A DNA stretch of 64,000 nucleotides from Ariolimax columbianus. Taxonomy: Eukaryota > Mollusca > Gastropoda > Stylommatophora > Arionidae. Below the pieces are notes generated by a model that saw only the letters and a list, made by a program, of their open reading frames with translations, ran no database searches and had not been told where the DNA came from. Shown one piece after another: positions 53,201-62,200 of this stretch (position 1 is its first letter; the number at the start of each line of letters is the position of its first letter). The DNA lies in the NCBI GenBank assembly GCA_036924085.1, contig JAVGWX010000011.1, forward strand, positions 21,003,955 to 21,067,954. Reading direction: 5' to 3'. Both the position numbers and the translations under genes were made by a program.

Positions 53201-56200
53201 AGCATATGAAGAACTGCATTCACACTCAATAAACTTAACATTTGAGAGGCTAAATTCAATAAACAACATATGAGAGACTAAACTGAATAAACTTAAAATA
53301 TGAGAAACTACAGTAAAACTCAATAAATTAAATATATGACAGACTACAGTAAAACTCAATAAACTAAATATGTGAAAGATTATAGAAAAATTAAATGAAA
53401 TAAGTACGAGGGGTGTTCAAGTCAAACTGGGATTTATTTTGTTAAGAAAAAAAAACATTTTTTTGAAGTAGTCAAAATGCTATTGATTTCTTTTTAAATA
53501 TAATATCCTGCATCCTTTATGCACTTATCCCAGCATTTAAGTAATGCTTGAAAAGCTTCAGGGCAGAAAGATTTGTCAGTATGTCTGAACTAATCCAGGA
53601 CAGCCTGTTTCACTTCACCATCAGTGCTGAAATGCTGACCTTCCAGGAATTTTTTGGGGGGTTCAAACAGATGGAAATCGCTTGGACCACGCGTCTGGGC
53701 TGTAAAGGGGATGTGGCAATACCTCCGAGCCAAGTTGCTGTAGATAGCACATAGTGGAAAGCTGTCTTGGCACACAATGTGCACTAACCTTCCGAAAATG
53801 CAAATGTTTATGAATAATAGTGTTCCCATACCCAGAGAAAGACTTGCCTTTTGTGCAATTTTGTGACTGGTTATGTGTCAATTTTCCAGGATACGGCATT
53901 CCACAATCTGAATATTCAAGGAATGATTGCGGTGGGTTGAGAGCCACCACTGCCGGGATCATCACTCACGGATGTGCAGTCTTTTGTTGGTTGGTTGGTT
54001 ATTGATCCAGCTGCATATGAGCTCCTGTGCTTTGGCCCAATGCCATATAGTGGTATCTGCAAGTGTTTGTAAGTTGTTGTTTAGTTCTGTACAAAGTGTT
54101 CCATTTGTCTGGCCTCGGAGGAAGAAGCTCTTTCCTAACACTGGCAAGCGTTGGACATTCAAAAAAGAAGATGTTCAACAGTTTCATAGGGATGTGTGTA
54201 TAACCGGCACTCTGGAGTATGTTCATAATTGGATTCTGTTTAAGTGACTGTTAAGTTGTATGTGTTGAGTGCAAAGTTGGAACATGATGCTTTGGTCTCT
54301 TCTTTTCAGGAGGTTGATGTTGTCTTTGGGATGGCCATATGTTTGTAGATTTCTCCCCCAGTATTTCCCATTGCCCATCTATTCAGCCAGTCCTCTTTGT
54401 TCGCAGTCTGCAGTTGTTGTTTGGCTGTCTGTAGAGTTTTTGGTGTATATTGTTGTTCTTGATTTGATCCCTTCTTAGCCAGTCTGTCTGCCTTGTCATT
54501 GCCAGGTGTATTTGAGTGACCAGGGATCCATTGTATAACTATTCTGACTTTATGAGATTTGAAAAGTTGGTTGTCATTTAGGGATATTTGGGTAAGTTCA
54601 GGCCTACAGTGACCACCATCTTCCAAAGCTTGAAGGGCAGATAATGAGTCTGTAAAGATTACGATGCTTTGGGCTTTTTATGGGAAAGCATCAAATACAG
54701 TCCTCAAGTTGTACAGAGCTACTTCCAATGCTGTTATTTCTGCCTCATAATTAGAACATATCTCCCCACATGCATCAAACAGCTTATATATATATCCATA
54801 TCCTGCTTTAATGGTGGCCTTAAAAGCAGATCCATCAGTATATACATGTATCCATTCTTCTGGGTAGGTGTCAATCGTTCTTTGTGATGCTCTCACTGAC
54901 TGGATCAGCACTTCTTGTTGTATTATCTGTTAGTTTTGTTTGAATTTCTGGCATTTTGAAACATGTTCGTGGTGGCAAATTTCTTGTTGCTCTCCGTGTT
55001 TCTTGTCTTTTGTCTGGAACATGATATCTGTCTTTAATCTCACTAACGAGGTGGAGGACTGACTTTTTATTTTATTCTCTGCTTTTGTTGCCATTCTTCT
55101 ACAAGCCTTCTATTGGGGTGGTCTTTGCTCATTCTTTTACCCCTCTCATGAACTTCCATAGCAACTTCGCATTTCAAGGTGCTCTACATTCACATGAATT
55201 TTGCATGCTGCAGTAGGCATTGACCTCATTGCTCCACTAATAATGTGCAACGCATTGTTCTGCACTCTGTCTAGGGACTCTACATTAGTCTGTGAGCATG
55301 TTGTCAGAATACTGCTGAATTCTAAAGCAGAATGTACATATCCAAGATACAAGCCTTTCAGAGTGTCCTTGTCACAGTCTTTTGTAAATTTCCACAGGTT
55401 TCTCGCCTTCTTTCACAACACGCTGTTCCATGCAAGCACTAAAAGTGGGTCACCTAGCAGTAATAGGACACAAGTGCCCCTAACTAATGATAGTAGTTCC
55501 AGCACGCTATAACCTATTCAGACTAGAACAAAAAGTCCCAGTTTGATTTGAACACTCCTCGCATGTTAGATACTACAGTAAAACTAGCCAATGTAGCACA
55601 TCAAATCCTTGCTGACACAGAATGTTTGATTTATTTTACCGTTTTCAGAAAAACTTTGATGCAGTGAGGGAGAAGCGAGCCGGCAATAAATTCCCCCAGC
55701 AAGATGTCCCAGCTACCAACGCCATCCATGCATATCGCTTGTGCGTAAGAATGTGCAGATCCGGGATAGGACTGCACAGCCACCTACAGACCAATATGCA
55801 GCCACCTACAGACCTATACGCAGTGTCTGCCCACATAAATCTAATGTTGGTGCCATCGTTGTTCACAAACGGTAACTACTACTACCACATACATGATGTT
55901 TGTCCATCACATGTGATGGAGACCGCTCTCTTTGTTCAGCCGTGTAGACAGTCTCTTCTCCTGCTGTGTCTGCTGAAATGGGTGGCTTGCACAGTAGTTT
56001 GGATTAAAGTGAGGAAGATATTGCGCCTTTTGTCAACCTTACTCTCTTGTCCTGAGCTACCTTTGGCCAGCGGCAAGACGTTTTCAAGACGACTGGAGAT
56101 AACACAGGATGGAGATTTTTCCTCAGGGTTTACTCACAAAGTCTTGTCCGTAAACAGGTATCCCGCAAGGCAGTGAAGGGGGGATGACATCTAACATTGA

Positions 56201-59200
56201 ATGTCGAGCCTTTCCCAAAACCGCAAGAGGTCGTAGGGACATCACTCAGCGTGTGAGTGAGTTAGGCATCTCTTCCTGGCTGTGTTCAATCCATTATAGT
56301 AGTGTCTAAATTTCACACACTAAAACCGACACTGTTTGCAACTAGGGCGAAGGGCGCCAATCTCGTGAAATTCAGCCGTGTGAACTAGACCGTGAAAACC
56401 GACACAGGTTTAAGCACAGTACTAATTCAGATAGCCGATGTCCATTCCAGGATAATTGTACAAAACAAAACACCAAAAATTAATTCATTAACCAGTCCAA
56501 ATGGAAAACAACACATTTCCATGAACACAAGTGTAAGTCGTCAACTAGGGTGAATTCTAGGTAAATTCATGGTCTGGCAGCATCCATAATGAACTAAAAC
56601 AGCAGAGCAATGTACACCCACAGCCAATTACGGCGCCATCTTTGCTGCACTCTATATACTATATTATTTAATTACTATATAATTACTATATACAACAACA
56701 TGCTTAATTTATTGTTTTCTTTCTATCATTTTCTGTTCATCAACATCATGTGTTATGCAGATTGGCATAAGCTTTTATGGATCTTTTTATCAATTCTGCC
56801 GGGGGCCATCTTTATTGATTAAATACATCAAGCGGGATCAAGATGCTGAGCAGCGCATGAGCTGCAGTGGTCAGCGACCCATAGCTGACTGCTAGCATCA
56901 GGGCCAGAGCTGCCAAGACCCTTCTACACCTATATATATATATATATATTCACATACACACACAAAATGTCCAAAAATAATGTTGACACTATTTGATGGT
57001 CAATATCAGTAAACTTATTATGGATGACCTGTTTGGACTGTTCGTATTTGGCGCTGTGATGACAATGTTGAGTGTGTTCGAGCGCATGTAGTCATTCTGT
57101 TGTTCTTAGTTTCCGGGGGAAGGGCATAAGTATACCAGATAAAATGGTAGCAGTAAACAAGTTTTCTTTCAAGCAACATATGTGGATTTTAAAGTGTTGT
57201 TGGAAATGTGGGCCTGTGACTAAGATGCAGAGACAATAGAGGACAGAATCCAATACTGGACCACCGTCTCTACACAAAAAATTATAGACCAACAAATAGA
57301 AAAGGTTACAGGCTCTCAAAGTCAACAACCATAGTAAAATGTGACGTGTTGGAAAATAATGCAGCCGCAAAGGAAATTGCGTCAATTTTTAATTTGGTGT
57401 GTGGTAAAGGATAAAGAAAGTGCCAAACGAGAATTAATGGCATGATTACAAACAATACTTACAAGTTTTTGACTGTGCTGAAATGGAAAAACAAAAGAAA
57501 AATAAATAAATGTGTAAAAATGTTTACATAAGAATAAATAATTTATGAGTTGTTTTTTTTAATGGGAAAATAAAATTAAATATTTCACATGCAAAATTGA
57601 TAACATAATATGGCATTACTCCCATTGATGATGTCCATTGAAGCGAGAGGGAAGAATTAATATGGCTTAGGAATACAGACCACCTGTCCTAGCAGCAGGC
57701 AAGCAGTGTTCATGCAAAAACTGTATATCTCCTTTTAGTCAATTGTTCTTTGACATATGGATAGGCCTTGTGCGGGTGCCAGTTCTTTTCCCAATCTTTA
57801 TTGTCATGGGCACGAGTTAACCAGTTTGTTTAAAATAGTGTTGTGGAAACTGTTGTTCATCTATAGCGAGTCCTGCGATTGGGGTCTTTTCTTTTCATGT
57901 GAGTATCATTGGACACCGTCAGTCAGGGTTTCCGGATGTTCTTCTTATAACACAAAACTGTGTCGTCAACGTCGTGGACTTCTATGTCGGCAACTTCATG
58001 GACTTCTGTGTCTGCAGCAGACAGTCCTCTGACGCATGCAGCAATCACTACATCGCCATTAGGATGGGCTTAGCGGCTTCATGCATGCACTCGCTCTGCA
58101 GAGTCTGGTTCCAGCGAAGGCTCTCCCTGGAGACCAGGCTTCATATTTATTCTTCCTACAATGTCCCCATTCTCCTGCATAGCTCTGAGTCTTGGACACT
58201 ACTGCAGCAGGACTCAGGATCGTCTGGCATGACATGATTTCCAACAGTGAAGTAGTTTTGGTATGGAAATAAATGCAGATAAAACAAAGCTCATGACTAA
58301 TAACATAGAAGGGTTTAAATCTGTAATAGAGGCAAATGGTCAGTAACTTGAGGTGGTACAACGTTTCAAATATCTGGGATCATTGATCAGTAAAGAGGGA
58401 TCGGAGACAGAGATAATTGCAAATATAGCACAAACAGCGGTGCTTACTCGGCTGAAACCTATATGGCAAGACAAGCGGCTCGCCCTCGGCATAAAAGTTA
58501 GACTAATGCGCTCTTTGGTGATCTCAATATTTCTGTATGCCTGTGAGACCTGGACCATTACAGCAGATATCCAGGGCAGAATACATGCAATGGAAATGAG
58601 GTGCTATAGAAAACTCCTAAATGTAACATATAAAGATCGTGTCACGAACGTAGAAATATGACAGAAAGTTGAAGATGCTATTGGTCCTTTTGAAGATCTG
58701 TTTACAACAATCAAAAGATGAAAGATGGCCTGGTATGGGCACGTCGCAAGATCCAATGGAATTACCAATTCGATACTCTTTGGTTCCGTACCGGGACAGA
58801 GAGGGCGAGGACATCCAAGGAAGAGATGGGTGGACAACATCACTGAGTGGTCAAGCCTTCGTCACGGTGAGATACGACAGGCGACGGAAGACAGAGAAGG
58901 ATGGCGTGTGATTTTGGGAGTGTCTTCAGGTGTGCCCCAACGATCTGATGGGTTATGGGATGAACTGAACCGAACTGAACTGATCCACGTAAAAAAAACA
59001 CGTGGTCTTCACTGTGATATGAATCCGCAACCTCCAGCGCCCGAGGCAAACACCTTACCTCGAGACGAATGGGTCCTCTATCAATATTTATATCAACAAA
59101 TATACTTTTTTCAAACCAACAAACATGCATTCATTAATAGTAAATCCAGAACTACTTTTAGTTTTAGTGGTCCCATGAAGCAATCCAAAATTCTTAGAAG

Positions 59201-62200
59201 ACTAAATACCAGACCACAGTCCATGGTGCCAACTATCTCAACTAGGCTGGATCGAACAAAGTCCATGGCTGGCTGCAAAAGAACAAATTAAATAAGATGA
59301 AGACAATATGAGAATTGGCATAACCAATAAGGCACTTAGTCACTCCTCTTCTACCATTGTTGGAGAACAGGTTTTTTTTATATATATACTTCCAATAAAG
59401 TGTGCAGACAAACAGGTGATTGGTCTGTTGTGTCTTTCCATGGTGGAGGGGCTGCCTCTTCTTGACCTTCATGCAGGTCACTATTTGGTAGGATTTTTTT
59501 ATATCTTTAAAATTTCTATCCAGGCAACGGCTAACATGCAGCTCTTTTCAATTTTCAACTGCCAAGGATTTCTTTATGTGCACAGCTAGTTCATAGCACC
59601 TCCAAGTTTATTGTTCATCTCTGATAGGACTTCATTGAAAACAGGGAACACTTGAAACTTGCAGATTTAAACACTCACAGTTTCACACTTTATTTTCTCG
59701 AGAGGTCAGCAAATTATCTCTCAGATCTAGAGCACACACACAAACACACACACACACACCACATCATGCAAAACGAAATTGCTAAAAGCAACTACCGTCC
59801 TTGCAGAACAGTACCAGCAAAGGTTAACTGAGACGCTAGTCCAGTCAGGCACAACATACTGACCAGGAAGTCGCCTATGGGTCAGGTCAAATATACTGAC
59901 CAAGACCCCTATCTCTATTCCAAGTAGCGCACCCTGGATAAAGGCTGTTTTCAAGGTAGTCTGGCTGACGAGATGTAGATCGACATGATCCCCGTAGTAG
60001 TGTGCATCACACAGATGAAGCCAAGCATAACATAAATGCTCGGATGTCCGTAGTCCACCTTCGTCAGCACGCTCAGGATGTGTGGAAAGCTACTACAACC
60101 CACCACTAAACGCCCTTTTTAGGGTGCACAAAATACCCATTGTGAGCATTAGACAAGAAAGTTAGTTGCCCAATGCAAGCCATGACGGCGACATCATCAA
60201 ATGGTTTTGTCTTGATGTAACTTACGCTGTATTTGGGTTATAGTGAGGAAGAATCTGTGCTGGTCATCAACCTCACTCTCTGGTCCCAAACTACCTTTGG
60301 CCAGTGGCAAGACATAAGTCAAGATGACTGAAGGTAACTCAAGATAGAGGCACTCCGGTTCCACCTCCTTTGAGACCAGCGGCCGCTTGAACCCACACCG
60401 TTTCCGTTCACCGCTTTGAGAGGCGAGTGCTTTACATCTCGACCACAGCGACCGTACATTAAACAACAACACGACAGCGAGCAAAAGAATCAGAGTAGAA
60501 GTTGTGACAGTTATTGTAGCTCTGAGATGGTTATCATCTCCCACTTATTAGATCCTAAGTCAATGACAGGCAAAGTTAGCAGTGACCATCATGCCTTGAA
60601 GGGCAGCTACATAAAACTCAATAAACTATATGTGGTAGAGAGTACAGTAAAAATCAATAAACTATATGTGGGACAGTACAGTAAAACTCAATAACCTATT
60701 TGTTGGAGATAGTACAGTAAAACTCAATAAACTATGTGTAGAAGTGGGTACATCACAACTCAATACTTTACTTCCGCCGATTTGCGGCAATACTTAGAGC
60801 GGTGGTGCCCTTGCCCTGGTTCATGATTTTCATTCCGGCTTATAACTGAAAGGGAGAAACTACTGTGATGATGTGCATTAACTGGCTGTGATAGTGTATT
60901 GACCAGCTGTGATGAAGTGCATTGACAGGCTTTAATGATGTGCATTGACAGGCTGTGATAGTGTATTGACCAGCTGTGATGATGTGCATTGACTGGCTGT
61001 GATAGTGTATTGACCAGCTGTGATGATGTGCATTGACTGGTTGTGATAGTGTATTGACCAGCTGTGATGATGTGCATTAACTGGCTGTAATAGTGTATTG
61101 ACCAGCTGTAATGATGTGCATTGACTGGCTGTGATAGTATATTGACTGGCTGTGATGATGTGCATTGACTGGCTGTGATAGTGTATTGACCAGCTGTGAT
61201 AGTGTATTGACAGGCTGTGATGATGTGCATTGACTGGATATGATGATGTGCATTGACTAATTGTTGACTGAAACGGTGTGCATTGACCGACTGTTGACTG
61301 TGATGATGTGCATTGACCGACTATTGAGTGCAGCTGGTGTGCATTGACTGACTTTGGACTGGGATGGTGTGCATTGACCGGATTTGATGGTGTGCATTGA
61401 TCAGATATAATGGTGTGCATTGATCAGATATGATGGTGTGCACTGACTGACTATTGACTAGAATGGTGTGTATTGATCGGATATGATGGTGTACATTTAT
61501 CAGATATGATGGTGTGCGTTGACTGACTTTTGAGTGGGATGGTATGTATTGATTGACTATTGACTGGGATGGTGTGCATTGACAGGATATGATGGTGTGC
61601 ATGGATCGTATATGATGGTGTGATTTGACCACCTGTAGATTGTGATGGTGTGCATTGACTGGATATAATGGTTTGCGTTGACTGACTTTTGACTTGGATG
61701 GTGTGCATTGACCAACTATTGACTGTGATGGTATGCATCATAGAGTTCAAGGACCAACCACGAATTTTCTAATTAGACAATGTGTGCATTAGAATAAGTC
61801 AATGTATTTGTTACATCCATAGGAACGAACTAAACTGAAATACCTCACAAAGATCTTCTACAACTTACTTCACCCTCCCCAATAATGGGCCAAGTCCACA
61901 ACAATTGAAAAAGAAGAATATATCCTTTCAAAACTCTATTTTATCAAAGTCGATCTACACTTTCGTGGCTAAAGTTGTTAGCGAAGGAAGTTACGATTGT
62001 GTACTATCAAATCAGCAGCATTTTCATACTTTTGTTTGGTGCTCTGTTTGTGTTTTATATGATAATATCGTTGCTGGTCGACATCAGAAGAAATATTAAA
62101 CATAGGAGCAAGGAAGTGATAGTCAAACTGTATAAAGCATTAGTTAGACCTAGATCGGAGTACTGTGTACAGGTGTGGAGTCCTTATCATAGAGGGGATA

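Noticed and set aside
52137..53359. Minus-strand frames with [10 protein letters not shown] repeats
   Set aside because: 36 bp is a multiple of three, so the satellite translates openly; no gene structure.
55622..56176. 184-codon plus-strand frame as a host gene
   Set aside because: Only the C2H2-like LINE tail is recognisable, and its downstream part is a repeat shared with 60.2-60.4 kb.
60770..60845. Candidate dynein exon on the minus strand near the array edge
   Set aside because: The translation does not match dynein, and exons 1, 2 and 3 already join in phase.
60760..61750. Minus-strand frames rich in HHHS/TITAS repeats
   Set aside because: Tandem-repeat artefacts of the GTGCATTGACTGG array.
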